A stretch of 64,000 bases of DNA from Cryptomeria japonica (GCF_030272615.1 NC_081407.1:373778632-373842631); one strand, 5' to 3'. Counted from the stretch's first letter, positions 32,400-44,940 are shown. Notes: generated by a model not told the origin, from the sequence alone. Made by a program: numbers and translations.

Positions 32400-32764
32400 T
32401 GAGAGTTGAGAAATACAACACCACAGGAGACCAAATGATCTCTGCAACCTGAAATAAACCTGTTACAAGGAGAAGCAAGGAAGCAATAAAGAAAAACCAA
32501 ATACACAGAAGAATGCTCAAAAATATGAGAGCTCAATATTCACCAAAAAATGTGTAATGTAATAATAATACAAAGAAAAGAAAATTAACCTCTAATAGGT
32601 CAAGAAACCCTAAAAGGGAAAACCTAGACTTGAACATAATAATTAATAAAAGAATTAATTATTATGCACCTAATCTTACCTTAAGTGTAAAAGAGATAAA
32701 GGGAACTTAAATAATTAAACAAATTTTGTTTAATTAATCAAGTAAAGACCCGATTACTCTAACA
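32400..32764 (-). repeat. Copia-B 3' LTR (365 bp)
   Basis: Plus-strand ends TGAGAG...CTAACA. Next to it, CCCCCCCTTAAG (32765-32776) is the polypurine tract on the minus strand. It differs from the 5' LTR at about 13 sites, without indels. Confidence 0.92.
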
Positions 32765-33009
32765 CCCCCCCTTAAGCTAGACTTAGGGAGAAGCTAAAAC
32801 CTAGAACAACTATTGAAAGCAAGAAAGATGGGTCCTGGCAACAAGGCCTGATCAGGTACCCAAATACAATAAAATCTCTATGAAACAGAGAAAAAAAGGA
32901 GAAAACCTAGTGGGAAAAAACTCCTCTCCAAAAGGAGATTAAAGAACAGCTGAAAGAAATAAGAAGGAAGGCCTCATAAAGACCCCCCAAGGACAACTTC
33001 CTTAACCCC

Positions 33010-33640
33010 ATGCATAGAGTGCAACTAAAGATAGCGCGGCGATGCAAAAGGTTTCATGAAGATGTCTGCAACTTGCTCGACAGTGGGAATGTACTTCAGA
33101 ATGAGAGAACCATCCTGAATCAACTAGCGGATGAAATGCATGTGAGGCTCAATGTGCTTCGTCCACTGATGCTCTACTGGGTTGCGAGAAATATGAATAG
33201 CACTCTAATTGTCACAACAAAGAATAGTGGGACTATCAGGAGGAAAACCAAACTTAGTCATCAATTGTCGAAGCCATAAGATCTCCTGATTGGTGAGCAC
33301 AACAGCTTGGTACTTAGCCTCTGTAGATGATAATGCATGAGCAGTCTGCTTCTTGCAAGACCATATGATAGGACTAGAGCCAAGATAGAAAATAAAGCCA
33401 AAAGTAGACTTTCGATCAGTGACATCACCAGCCCAATCTGAGTCAGTGTAGCCAACAATGTGAGGTTCCCCTGATGTGTAGTGTATGCCATGAGAAATAG
33501 TGCCCCGAATGTACCGCAAAATACGTTTGGCAGCTCGTCAATGAGTCTCATGAGGATCATGAGAGAATCAAGAGACAAGGCCAACCACAAAGGAAAGATC
33601 ATGACGAGTGTGCGTCAGGTATAACAAACTGCCAACCAAC
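33010..33640 (-). pseudogene. Copia-B RNase H
   Basis: Minus strand: LRYIRGTISHGIHY, YTDSDWAGDVTDRKST (Asp), HALSSTEAKYQAV (Glu), ILCCDN (Asp) and NPVEHQWTKHIE, the copia RNase H set. Stops lie next to CCDN and in the tail (DIFMKPFASPRYL-stop). The last recognisable residues are near 33020. Confidence 0.88.
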
Positions 33641-34600
33641 TAACTGTAAAGTGTAGAATCTACTGAAGCAGTGGAGCAAGTAGTAATCAAAACAACCCCT
33701 GACTGAAAAGGAGTAGGAGAAGGTTTGCAATCAAGCATGCCAAAGCGCTGAAGCATGTCAAGAGCATACTTCTGCTAGTAAATGTAGATCCCATCAGAAG
33801 ACTGAATCACTTGAAGACCAAGAAAATAGTGCAGAAGACCGAGATCTGTCATCTCAAACTGGTCCATGAAAGCTCGCCGAACATGCTGAATCATAGAGGA
33901 TGAGCTACCTATGATGAGGAGATCATCAACATATAGCACAAGAATCAGGATCTCACCCTCAAGAAGTTGAATGTATACTATGTGATTGAAATGACAGTGG
34001 GTGAAACTAGTGGAGAGCAAGAAAGAGTCCATCTTCTCATACCAAGCCTGAGGGGCATGTTTGAGACCATACAATGAATGTCAAAGTCTGCAAACCGAAG
34101 AACCATCCTGCACAAATCCCTGAGGCTAATCCATATAGATTTCCTCCTGTAGGTCACCATGCAAGAAAGCACTCTTCACATCCATCTGAAAAATGGGCCA
34201 TCCCTTAGAAGCTGTAAGGGAGAGTACAAGGTGAATAGAGTTTATCTTGGTGACAGGGGCAAATGTCTTAGAGTAATCAATACCCTCAACCTACAAGAAA
34301 CCCTTCGCAATAAGACGTGCTTTGTACTTATCAATCAAACAATCAACAACATACTTAGTACGATACAACCAATGACATTGAACTATCTTTCTGCCCTTAG
34401 GAAGAGGACAAAGATCCCAAGTATCATTCCTTATCAAAGAAGAATACTCCTCCTCCATAGCACAATCCCACTCAAGGTGTCCTGTATCCTCTGAAAATTT
34501 TTGAGGATCATCTGAAATGGCATGACTCAAAAGACTAGAACCCACAATATGAGAAAGGGTGCAACGAGTATCTGAAGGATCACTGACCATAGATCCTATC
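33641..34600 (-). pseudogene. pol: Copia-B reverse transcriptase
   Basis: ECAMEEEYSSLI-type start (reads WDCAMEEEYSSLIRNDTWDL near 34440), [40 protein letters not shown] (34190), LYGLKHAPQAWYEKM (34060), and the catalytic YVDDLLIIG near 33905-33940, then LGLLHYFLGLQV. The YVDD box is intact. In-frame stops follow IAKGFL, YMD, CRL and IYIY and others downstream, mostly TAG or TGA where Gln or Arg is usual. Confidence 0.9.
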
Positions 34601-34797
34601 GCCTCAATAGTAAAGCGAGCCCACTTGGGTATCTGAGGTGGAGCAGGTGGAGGTGGGGATCATGGATCATCAGTAGCATCATCATAATCATCCTCAAAAT
34701 AATCCTGAAGAGATGCAGTGGGAGGAGTAAGTAGAGGAGTAGACACTGGAGACAGGGTATCCACTGTGGGAAGGCACTCATCAAACTGAACATCCCG

Positions 34798-35640
34798 TCA
34801 AAACATGACCTCTATGGAATCAGGATCAAACAACCTATATGCCTTAACATCCTCATAGTAGCCAACAAAAATGAAGGGTCGACTCTTCCGCTCCATTGCT
34901 TTCCTCTGAGCATCAGGAATAAATGCCCATGCCTCACTGCCAAATACTCGAAAAAAAGAAACATCAGGCTTGTCATGAGACCAAGCCTCCTCAGGAGTCA
35001 TATGTCGAATCGCCTTGTGAGGCATCTGATTCTGAATGTAGTTGGCACAATTGACTACCTCAGCCCAAAAAGACAAATCCATGGACCTAGACTGAATCAT
35101 ACAATTCGCCATTTCTCGTAAAGCTTTGTTCTTTCACTCAATAACACCATTTTGCTGAGGGGTGTAGGGAACAGTAAACTGATGCTGCAAACCATGCTCA
35201 ATGCAAAAAACTCTGAAATCCTTATTCACATACTCCCCCCCATTATCTGTACATATCTACCAAATAGAACAACCAGACTACTTCTCTACAAATGTCTTGA
35301 ACATTCAAAATGAATCAAAGACATCAGACTTGTACTGAAGAAAGTACACCCATGTGCATCTGGAGAAGTCATCAATAAAAGTGAGTACATACTTGGCCCT
35401 AGAAAAAGGAGTTGGGAATGACATGAGGTCACTGTGAATCAACTCCAAAGGTGCCAAAGCACAAGGGGCTCTTCCCTTTGGAAAGGGATCCTTGTGATGC
35501 TTGCCAAGCACACAACCATGACAAACACCATCAGTGCAGGAAATCTGTGGGAGCCCAAGAACAAGTGCCTATGTACTCATTTGCTGAAGATATTTGTAAT
35601 TAACATAGCCCAAACGCTCATGCCAAATCTTACTCACTGA
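34798..35640 (-). pseudogene. int: Copia-B integrase
   Basis: Zinc-binding end CVLGKHHKDPFPKG (35520), core start IHSDLMSFP and FIDDFSRCTWVYF (35430-35350), then the C-terminal region FWAEVVNCANYIQNQMPHKA, PEEAWSHDKPDVSFFRVFGSEA and RPFIFVGYYEDVKAYRLFDP (35060-34830). The middle of the core (about 35110-35300) reads with stops and I could not confirm the last acidic residue. Confidence 0.85.
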
Positions 35641-36060
35641 ATCTGCATGTGCTATAAGAGATGAACCTACACCCGCAGAGGGCTCAAATCCATCAATCTA
35701 TAAAGACGAGATGCAATATCAACACTCCTAGTAGCCACAACCAAATCAAAGTCATGGAGGTCCCGAATAACCACATCATGTGGTGAGAACTCAACTGTCT
35801 TACCAGAGCCAAAATGGCAAATATGATAAATGGACAGGAGGTTCGTCAAGATGTTAGGGACAACCAGAACATCCTACAAAGTACCCCCATCCAAAGAGAC
35901 AAAACCTGAACCCAAGACTGAAAGATGAACTGAGTCACCCACTGCAATCTATGAAGTACCACAAGAGGAAACAGAAGTAACCAACTACTGAGTGTGAGTC
36001 ATATGGTGAGAAGCACCAGAATCTAAAATCCAAGTGGACCCATAGGTCAAAGTGCGAGCA
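35641..36060 (-). pseudogene. Copia-B protease and pre-integrase linker
   Basis: STWILDSGASHHMT near 36040-36000 holds the D-S-G active site. It is followed by VPNILTNLLSIYHIC and RDLHDFDLVVATR (35860-35740). Three stops fall between 36000 and 35690. Confidence 0.82.
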
Positions 36061-36099
36061 ATGAGAGCATGACCTTTCCCAGTGGAAGGATAAGACATC

Positions 36100-37003
36100 T
36101 AAGGTGAGGAGATGTGATGCTACTGCATGACCTCCTCTAAAGCGTCTAAGCGTTTCCAACACATGGAAACTGGATGTCCTTCCTTGCCACAAATACTGCA
36201 AGTGTCTCATGATTTCTTGTTAGTCTTGGAGGAAGACTCACCAGACTGTGAAGATTTCCCATATTTCAGAGGAAATGGTGGTTTAGAATCAGACTTAGGA
36301 GGTGGCTTGGAGGAATGCTCACTGCCTGCAGAATTCTTCTTCAACTTCAGTTTCTGCTTTTTCTTCTCCTTAGAGGACTGAGCAACCAATGCTTTGTTCT
36401 TGGACCCTGAGAGCATGTCCAGCTGAGAAAGGTGAGACTGCTCATGAGACAAACACTCACAAAACACATCAAAGGTAGGTATGGTGAAATGAGCACCCAA
36501 GCCATCCATGGTGGAGTAGAAAGCAGAGGCAAAAAAATGAAAAATGACCCTGAAGCTTTGAAAGGATCAAGTGAATGCACTTTGTGTCTATCTTGATCTT
36601 TCCACACCCCTGGAGAACATATCTAGTAGTCTTGAATTTGTTCAAAAAATCCTCAATGGTGGGAAAGGAATCAAGTGATAAGGAAACCAACTCTGCCTAA
36701 ATTTGTAATGCCTAGATCTCATTAACTCTCCAGAAGAGAGACTCAAACTTCAACCACATAGCGCAAGGAGTGAGCAACTCATCAAGGTGAAACAAAAGAC
36801 TGTCAAAACATGTAAAGAGAGCAAACCCATGGCCTCATCCATCTTGTTTCTATGTTGAAGAAGCTCATAAGGACGTTGCAATAGAGGCTAAACCTCATCC
36901 AAATAAGACCACAACCCTCATTCCTGGAGAACCCTCATGATGCGAGGCTTCTAGGTGTGATAGTTGTGTGATGTCAACAACTCAACTAAAGGATCTGCCA
37001 TGA
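36100..37003 (-). pseudogene. gag: Copia-B gag
   Basis: Start taken at MADPLVELLTSHNYHT (ATG at 37003-37001), typical of copia gags whose domain opens with N-Y-x-x-W-K; the Trp codon here is a stop. SFPTIEDFLNKFKTTRYVLQG lies near 36660. A Lys/Ser-rich stretch leads to a CCHC knuckle CSICGKEGHPVSMC near 36195-36155. Several stops and at least one frameshift break it. Confidence 0.78.
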
Positions 37004-37499
37004 AACTCTGCACCTGCTTATGGTTTTTTTTATTATGTGATCTTTCAGAATAGACAGAATATGCAGAAGGGTTTGTTTGTTTTGAGAGTTTTGGTGTTCT
37101 ATATTTATGATATAAATGACAGAAAGCAAGAAAAAAACACCCCCCCACAAGAGATAAACCCAAACCCTAGTACATACTAATGAGAAGGAAGTAGTGCATA
37201 AGAAAAAAAACTTCAAACTGAAATCTCATGTACCTAATGAAAAATCTGAGAAACAAGATCACATATTTGAATAAAGCATGCTGAGAGCTTTCCAACGCCT
37301 ATTCGTTTTCAAAAAAGGGAGTCCATTTGCCCATTCTATGGCCCTGAAAATGCAAAAAAGAGACCGCAATTTGACTCAAAAAAAGTACAGTCAAACAGAA
37401 AAATTGGAAAAAAATTCCAACACCACGAGGTCCAACTCGAAACTAGCTTTTCGATGCCTATTTTGTTTTGAAAAAATGACTCTGTATGCTCAAGATATG

Positions 37500-37770
37500 A
37501 GGAAAAAACCAACACCCCCTAAAAAGGCAAGAGGGAGGCGGTTTGGTGGCAGGTTCGGGCGGAGGTGGCCTGTGGGTGGCACTCCGGTGGTGGAGTGGTG
37601 GAGGAGGATGGCAGTGGCCGGTGGGCAGAGCTATAGTGGCTGACGGGCGGGAAGGCTGTCAGTGAGCGGGGAACGAGGGCCGACAGGGGCCAGCGGCCAG
37701 TGGCCGGGGGCTGGCAGGAGGGGCCCACACTAACAGGCCGGTGGGGGCCGGACTGTCAATCCATGCAAAC
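37500..37770 (-). other. GC-rich island in the Copia-B leader
   Basis: About 270 bp with G-rich plus strand (GGCGGTTTGG, GGCCGGTGGG, GGGGCCGGAC and similar) inside otherwise AT-rich DNA, between the primer site and gag. On the element's strand it is C-rich and would encode a Pro/Ser-rich peptide, but no start or domain supports a protein. Confidence 0.6.
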
Positions 37771-38181
37771 CCCAAAAAATCCCTTTTTTAAAAAAAATGT
37801 TTTTTTTTCTCAAAAAACTTTTGAACTCCTTTTGATTTTTTTGTGATTTTTGATTTGATTTTTCGCAAAAATCAAATTTCAGGCTGCATGCTGTAAAAAG
37901 ACCAAAATACTTTTTTTTGAATTTTTTCTCGAACTGCGTGTCAGGCTTGTACGGCTTGGTACTGAAGAAAAAATACCCTAGAGGCTCACGAGTCAAAAAT
38001 GGTCAAGTTTTATATGACCATAGGGGTTTTGGGACCTTCTAAGAATGATGGTGAGGCCTGTTTAGGCCCAAAGTGCTCAGAAAAAGGCCTATCCCTAGGT
38101 GCACAAAAAAAACTTTTGAAAACCCCCAGATCTACTTCTAATGCAAAAAGCTCAGAACAAAAATAGGTAGTTGCAGATCTA

Positions 38182-38197
38182 AAGCTTTGATACCATG
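38182..38197 (-). other. Copia-B primer-binding site
   Basis: Minus strand TGGTATCAAAGC begins one base from the LTR end; it matches the initiator tRNA-Met site TGGTATCAGAGC at 11 of 12. Confidence 0.82.
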
Positions 38198-38562
38198 TGA
38201 GAGCTGAGAAATACAACTCCACAGGAGCCCAAATGATCTCTGCAAGCTGAAATAAACCTGTTACAAGGAGAAGCAAGGAAGCAATAAAGAAAAACCAAAT
38301 ACACAGAAGAATGCTCAAAAAGATGAGAGCTCAATATTCACCAAAAAAAGTGTAATGTAATAATAATACAAAGAAAAGAAAATTAACCTCTAATAGGTCA
38401 AGAAACCCTAAAAGGGAAAACCTAGGCTTGCACATAATATTTAATAAAAGAATTAATTATTATGCACCTAATGTTAGCTTAAGTGTAAAAGAGATAAAGG
38501 TAACTTAAATAATTAAACAAATTTTGTTTAATTAATCAAGTAAAGACCCAATTACTCTAACA
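38198..38562 (-). repeat. Copia-B 5' LTR (365 bp)
   Basis: Same ends and length as the LTR at 32400-32764. A telo-box-like AAACCCTAA occurs in both (32614 and 38403). Confidence 0.92.
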
Positions 38563-40609
38563 CAACACACCTAAGCAGTCAAAGCTTAGTGTGTGTTGTT
38601 TAAGCCATCCCCAAGTAAGATGGTACTTTTTCATGTATCCAACTAGAATTCTTCCATAAATCTTCAAAGCCATATTGATTCTTCAAAAGCTAAACATACA
38701 TAGAAGATATCCTTTTTATTAAAGTATTGCACCATCCATATAATAGTGCGTGCACCATATTTTTTGAACGCATAATCTCACCAAAGAAGCACCAATTTAG
38801 TTAGTAACATATTAATCAATTAAAATTTATTCTTGGTGCACCAAAACAACATAATATTATGAATTTGTCATTTTACAAAGATCATATAACATTCCTCATA
38901 AAAGTAGCAAGGAGATCAACTTAAATATTTTAATGAGCATCAACATGAATAATTAGTTGTCTTGTTCAAAAGTAGACATGCTACTACATATAGTAATGAC
39001 CCACAAAAAAATTAACGGGTGAGCTATCTATTCTAGGTTCACTCCTCAAACAATGTATTAGGGTGATAGCCACCCATTATAATAATTAATATAATATTTT
39101 TCTTTTAATAATAGTAAGTTTTAAATGGATCAAATGCAAGAAAATCCTCACAAATAGATACATATTAGGTTATATTCAAATCTCATTATCGTGAAAATGG
39201 TGGAGTCTATAAGATCTCATCATGGTAGAACCAAGAGATTTTAAAACCATTTTGGTTCCATTTCAAATGCACTCTAAATTAGGTCCATTTTGGTTCCATT
39301 ACCTACTATAACAATATCTCATTTGGTAAGGGTAGTGAGATCTCATTTTATAATTTAAATAAATAGTCAACTTTTCTTAGATGAGAAGAATTCAAGGTAA
39401 ATGATTGTTTTAGTGCATTAGATGAAATCACGACATGATATAATTCATTATTAAAAGCTATAAAAATTGTTGTGAATCTTGACAATAGATCCAATGCTTT
39501 ATTCATAGCAAGATTACTTTAAAATGATATGAATATTTTGATAATAGATGCAAACTAAAAATTGTTGCAAATCTTGATCTATCACGGAGTGTTATCCAAG
39601 ACATTGATACCAAAAAGCTCTCACACAGTCAAATCCATAAATAATAAATTAAACGTTATGGATTATGGAAATCCCATGTCTTAAATGATATAAATAAACA
39701 ATATCATTAGTTAATGTGTGTTGAAGCATATAATGTCTTCATTAGATTACATTATAACATATATTATTGGTTTGTATGTCCAAGAGGGGACTTTAATAAT
39801 GGAATGATTATTATATTTGATATATCTTATGTTTGGAATTTATCATCCTTTGTGATCCACAAATATTCTCATGTTGAGGACAATGTAGAGGAATATGAAA
39901 TATAAATTCATCTTACATAGAGGTTACAAATGCATCTATTGTGACATTCCTCGATATGTATCTCCATTCTTCTATTTCTCGTAATTGTGCTTTTACGTTG
40001 TCTTTGTTAGAAATTAGGATCTTAGGATACTGATCATTATAAACAAGATATAAAGTGAGTGCATTAAGAATCATACAATCGTAAATTAACACATTACACA
40101 AGATATACATGGGGAAAACCCTTTCGAGTAAAAAAACCCCATATAACATCATTTTATTAAAACACTTGCAAAATATAGTCTATAGCAAAATAAACTTGGA
40201 CCTGGGGATACTCCAATACTTTGACATGGCCAATAATATCTATTATGCATAGTGATACAACTCGCTATAAATCTCCAAATTCCCACACCTCTCAAATAAG
40301 AGAGAACCTCCTTAAATACATGAGGAAGGGTGACTTCATTAGTCACACCTTTTTAATGACCCCCATTCATAAATTGTTTTGATTAAGTAAAAACAGGTAT
40401 TTGAAAGGTACCCAAACCTTGTACAAGCCAGGAGAACAAAACTACGAGAAAGAAAAGTGCCTGATCACTTCAAAAAGACAAAAAGATCCCACCGGAAGGG
40501 ATCATCTTACATATCATAACCTAAAAAACCAGTAACAGACAACGAAAGGAAAGTACAACGACAGCAAAAAGATAGGACCAATAAACCCTGCAGAAACAGA
40601 GACAAAGAC
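38563..40609. other. Spacer; possible LTR relic near 40000-40350
   Basis: No gene is seen. An inverted repeat (AACACACCTAAGC / GCTTAG-TGTGTGTT) lies just outside Copia-B at 38565-38600. Around 40090-40140, TACATGGGGAAAACCC resembles the TACGTGGAAA(A)CC block of the Copia-A and Copia-D LTRs, which hints at a degraded LTR. 40390-40600 reads like the untranslated tail of the coiled-coil ORF upstream on the minus strand. Confidence 0.4.
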
Positions 40610-41169
40610 CTAAATGCTTTTCATGATTTCCTCAGCATGAACAACCATTTGTTTCATGTTGTTCACCGAGGTCTTTAATTCCTCCAGCTCATGACCTTTG
40701 ATGTCGCCCTTGATCTTTGTGTTAGCTCTGGTCCTCATTTCATGCCCCTTCTTGTCTGGTTGCTCTTTATCACCATCCTTCTCAGCATTGTTCTCAAACC
40801 TGTTGATTAGGATGTTCATGTTATCCATCGAAGCTTTGAGGATCTGAAAATTTTGGTCTACAATCTTCTTAACATTGAGTTCCAGCCTGTCGATTCTTCT
40901 ACCCAAGTTGTTCATTTTATTTTCCATTTCCTTGGTATCTCCCATCTCATTGACCTTTTTTTCCATTGCTATGATTTTACCCACCATACATTCAATAGCT
41001 TCCGCATTGTGCAGAACAACAACCAGTTCTTTAACATGTTCCGCCAGGGGCTTATCACCAATAGTAACTCTTGCTATAGCCTTCGTATCAGTGTTCAAAC
41101 TGTTGATATCCTTCACCATGGTAGCGATGGTCTCACAGAAAGATTTTATGGTGTCATTGTCACCATAAA
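40610..41169 (-). CDS. Hypothetical coiled-coil protein (open frame, up to 186 codons)
   Basis: I do not recognise this protein. The frame is open from just after a TAA at about 41170 to a TAG at 40610-40612, with possible starts at Met 41119 (MVKDINSL) or none if it is an exon or truncated copy. The sequence is rich in Glu, Lys, Met and Asn with heptad-like leucine/isoleucine spacing (IIAMEKKVNEMGD, MNNLGRRIDRLELNVKKIVD), then a basic-acidic stretch (KEQPDKKGHEMRTRANTKIKG) and a second helix ending EEIMKSI. The 3' side (40390-40600) has no coding look and ends in a TTTTTACTTAATCAAAAC-type tail on the minus strand, as LINE-made or processed copies can have. It has no stops where all neighbours are full of them. 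Confidence 0.45.
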
Positions 41170-43116
41170 TAAATTGTTAATAATATAATAGGTATTAGAT
41201 TATAATTATTTCAAATGGGATATGCTTATAAAGCATATAATATATAATTTTTATAACCTTATATTAGAAAATTATATATAAATGTTATAAGGGTATGATC
41301 CCTAATAACATTATGTTCTAACAATCTTTTGTGGATGATGCAAAGCATTGAGGAATTTAGGTCTCTTCCATTTTGACCCAAAAAATTGTTTTGTTTTCTA
41401 TGTGTTCTTCCTCCTTTATAATCATAGTTTGGTCCTATATTTAAGAGATGAGGTTAATTAAAAATAATCACAATTATATATATTATTGACCATAAACTCA
41501 TATTGACCCCAAAATTTTGGATCCCTTATGTTCTCTTGTATGATCATGTTTGTTTATTTATATCACCTCAATTTTTCTTTGTTGGGAGGAACTTTATGGG
41601 TCCACAATTTTCTATACATATAAAGTTATTTCTCTTGATCAGCATTAGCAATTACTTTAAGGTTGGGATATACATTCACTATGTGTTTCACTTTGTACAC
41701 ACCATGAAGCTATTTATGCTCTTGTAGCACTTGTTGATCATTCTTTGTAGCACTTTATCATATTTTCCCAGCAAACATCATGTCATGCTTGGCCTGTAAT
41801 TTTTTATTTATTGACATGAAACTCACCTAGTAAACAAAATATTTTACTAGCTTGTGTCAACATTTCACTACTTGTGAAGCTCGCCTAGCATAATAAACCA
41901 TGATATCCCTCGTAATGTCTTCACTTATCCATAAGACACCCAACATAGCACAACTTGATAGCCAATGAATTAGGGATGTTATTGTGGATATGACTCCTAG
42001 TAAAAATTTTTAGATCTTGCTAGTACAAGATGCCATACCTTGCATGTTTGTGGATATGGCTCCTAGTTAGGATTCAAATATTTTTCTATTTCAAGATTCC
42101 ATACCTTACATGCCTTTTCTTTTCATGTATGCTTCATGCATGTGATTTTTTTTCATGTTGATAAGTTAGAGATATTTTCCACAACAAGTCAAATTATGAT
42201 ATTGCTATCAGGATTCAACTGTGTGGTTTTGAGTCAATCTCATTGACCCATGTTTCATGAGTAGTGATTCACAACAACCCATCTACATTCATGTTGCAAC
42301 TTATGTGTATGTTCATGTATTTCTATTTGTCTTCTATGTGTATGATCATATTTTATATAGGCATTATGGATTGATAATACACTAATTTTGGGGGCTTTTA
42401 CACCTCTTAGCTTGGGTAATCCTATCTCTTCAATATTTGGATAAAGAGACTTTGGATTATCTATACTTTACCATGTGTATGGGTTTAAGTACATACCCCC
42501 ACTAATGTGGTGGGTAAGTGTAGCATCATAAATTATATACCCTTGACAATTTCATGCCACATTGAGCACCTATCTTAGCAGTTGTGACTAAGCATGCTTG
42601 ATTGTTCTTTCCTTGGGACCAAAACTATAATGTGGATCACCTCATATTGTGCCTCCACCCTTGTGCAACCTATTTGGGTTGGACTAGGGTTCCTAATGCC
42701 CTTTTGCTCCCGATTTGGTTTCAATTTCAAATATTTGAAAGTTGGCATTGAGCCTTTAACAATTGTATCCCTTTGTTGGGATATACTAAAAGGTTACATG
42801 TGAAAATATGTATGTTTCATATAAATGTGACTTATTTTTCCCATTTGAAAGTTTAGAGGTCCTAATTTCCTAATGTGATTAATTCATTTGATAAATCTTG
42901 TGTAGTAATTTCAAGCATTTTTTTCAAGTTTACAAACATATCAAGGCAAAAATTTGAAGATTGAAATATCAAGCATATTTAAGAATCATCCTTGGTGGAT
43001 ATCATGTCGCATTAAGAACCTACAAGCATACATAACCTTCATCATAAGATCCAAGATATGTTTTTATGCATGAGGTAATCATTTACCTTTTCCCCCTTAA
43101 GGGTAAGCACTCTTTA
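41170..43116. other. Spacer without recognisable genes
   Basis: AT-rich. A small stem, ATATGCTT...AAGCATAT, lies near 41220-41240. 42370-42810 has a higher GC content and an open stretch of 70 codons (42594-42803) with no known motif; it could be an LTR fragment. Confidence 0.4.
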
Positions 43117-44940
43117 TCAAGCACACCATTTTTCCATTGTCATACTCCCCATTAATAAAAAAAACATATCTTGACTAACAATCCATTGCTTTGTGTCACG
43201 ATTATAGAATCTATATCCTTTAGTTGCATTAAAATATCCCACGAAGATACAAAGTTGGGATTTGGAATCTAACTTCTTTTGTCTTTGAACTGGAACATGC
43301 ACATCTACCAAACAACCAAAGAATCAAAGATGGGGCATTGAAGGCTTGCAACCACTCCAAGATTCCTTTGGAGTGATGTTTTGAACTATTTTTGTGGGAC
43401 TTCAATTTAGAATATATAGTGTTGTGGCAATTGCCTTTCCCCAAAAACTATTTGGAAGAATGTTTGTCTACATCATACTTCTTTTTGTTTCCATAATGGT
43501 ATAGTTTTTTCTTTTTACAATACCATTTTGTTGAGGTGTATGTACAACAATAAGTTGTCTCTTTATGCTATTGTTGATGCAAAAATATGAAAACTTTGTG
43601 GATGTAAATTCTCCCTCTATTTGTTATAATTATTTTGACATAATATCCACTCTCTTTTCCAACCATAGCTTTAAAATTCTTGAAGCATCAAAAGGCTTTA
43701 GATTTATGCTTAAGAAAATAAACCAAATTGTAGTGAGATTAATCATCAAAGAAAGTAAAAAAAAAAATTTCTTACCCATTGATTCCTCTTGTATGTCACT
43801 ATAGATGTCAACATACACAATCTCTAGAGGAGATTTGACCCTCCAAGATTTGTTCATTGGAAAATTTTCTCGATGATACTTGCCAAGTTCACACCCTAAA
43901 CAAACTTCTTCTTTAGCTTGAATTGCAAAAAGAACTCTCACCATATTATTTTTGTGAAGCAAAGTTAACCCTTGAAAATTCAAATGACCACAACATTGAT
44001 TCCATAACCATGAATCATCTGAGGTTGATTTTAATGTATGCAACTTACTAGAAACCAATGTGAATGGAAAAAATATATTCTCTATCATACAAGCCTCTGC
44101 TACAAGATGATAATTATCAATCTTATCAAATATATTTTATAAAAAATATCTTCAAACACTACTTTATAGTTTTTGGCTACAAGGTGCCCAATGCTCAAAA
44201 GATTATGTTATAACTTTGGCATAAGCAAAGTATCTTGAATATGAGTAGTTTTTACAAGTTCTTAGTCTTGATTGCAAGGGTACCCTTTCCCATTACATTA
44301 ACCTCTTTATCATCCCTAAATTTAATTTGACTCATAATGAATCATCTAATTTGACAAAGAGTAAGCAAGGGTACCTTTTCCCATTACTGCATCAACCTCT
44401 TTATCATCTCCAAAATTAATTTGACAAAAAGTTTTGATTTATCTATCATGTTCAATTTGAAAAGGTGTTGTCCAAGAACCACACATTATCTTGGTGTTAT
44501 TTTTCCAAATTGTATGTGAAGAATGTGGAATGATTTTCATCTTTAGAAAACTCTTTAGTAGATTTGGCTCTTGACTTATTCAAGTAAAATTTGTTTTTTC
44601 TGCACTTAGATCCATAATGTTCATACCTTTTGCAATACTTGCATTGGATACTCCTTTGATCCAAAAAAAATGGTTGCCTTCCTTTTTTATTTCCTCTTCC
44701 TCTTCCTCTACCTCTACCTCATCATCTATTATTAGAAAAATATTCACCTTGAGATTTAGTAGCATGAGAGGCAGAAGACTCATACTTTTCTTCAATGCTT
44801 GCACCAAACTTTTCATAGAACATTGCATACACTCCACATGAGATTGCAAAGAACCTATCAAATTTGCAACTTTGAAAAGTAGTTAGATCTTTACTTTCTC
44901 CAATGGTTATTATGTTATTAAAAATATTGTCAATAATAAA
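43117..44940 (-). pseudogene. Copia-C: Ty1/copia relic (gag to integrase)
   Basis: From high to low coordinate on the minus strand: gag text LTTLKVANLIGSLQSHVE (44880), a Gly/Arg-rich stretch, knuckle CKYCKRYEHYGSKC near 44650-44610, a degraded protease (WFLDNT instead of D-S-G, near 44480), the pre-integrase zinc region SWLWNQCCGHLNFQGL and CLGCELGKYHRENFP (44020-43860), VYVDIYSDI, and an integrase tail KSQLCIFVGYFNATKGYRFYN (43250). Multiple frameshifts and stops are present. RT and RNase H are missing and no LTRs were found. It is clearly older and more decayed than the other copia elements. Confidence 0.8.

Larger units (their letters stand above)
32400..38562 (-). mobile_element. Copia-B: nearly full-length Ty1/copia element
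   Basis: Two 365-bp LTRs enclose gag, protease, integrase, RT and RNase H in copia order on the minus strand. The primer site is initiator-Met-like. It carries many stops. The flanks (ATATA and CAACA) do not match, so no target duplication is visible. Confidence 0.92.

Noticed and set aside
37519-37728. 69-codon Pro/Ser-rich minus-strand frame
   Set aside because: A by-product of the GC-rich island; no start context or domain.
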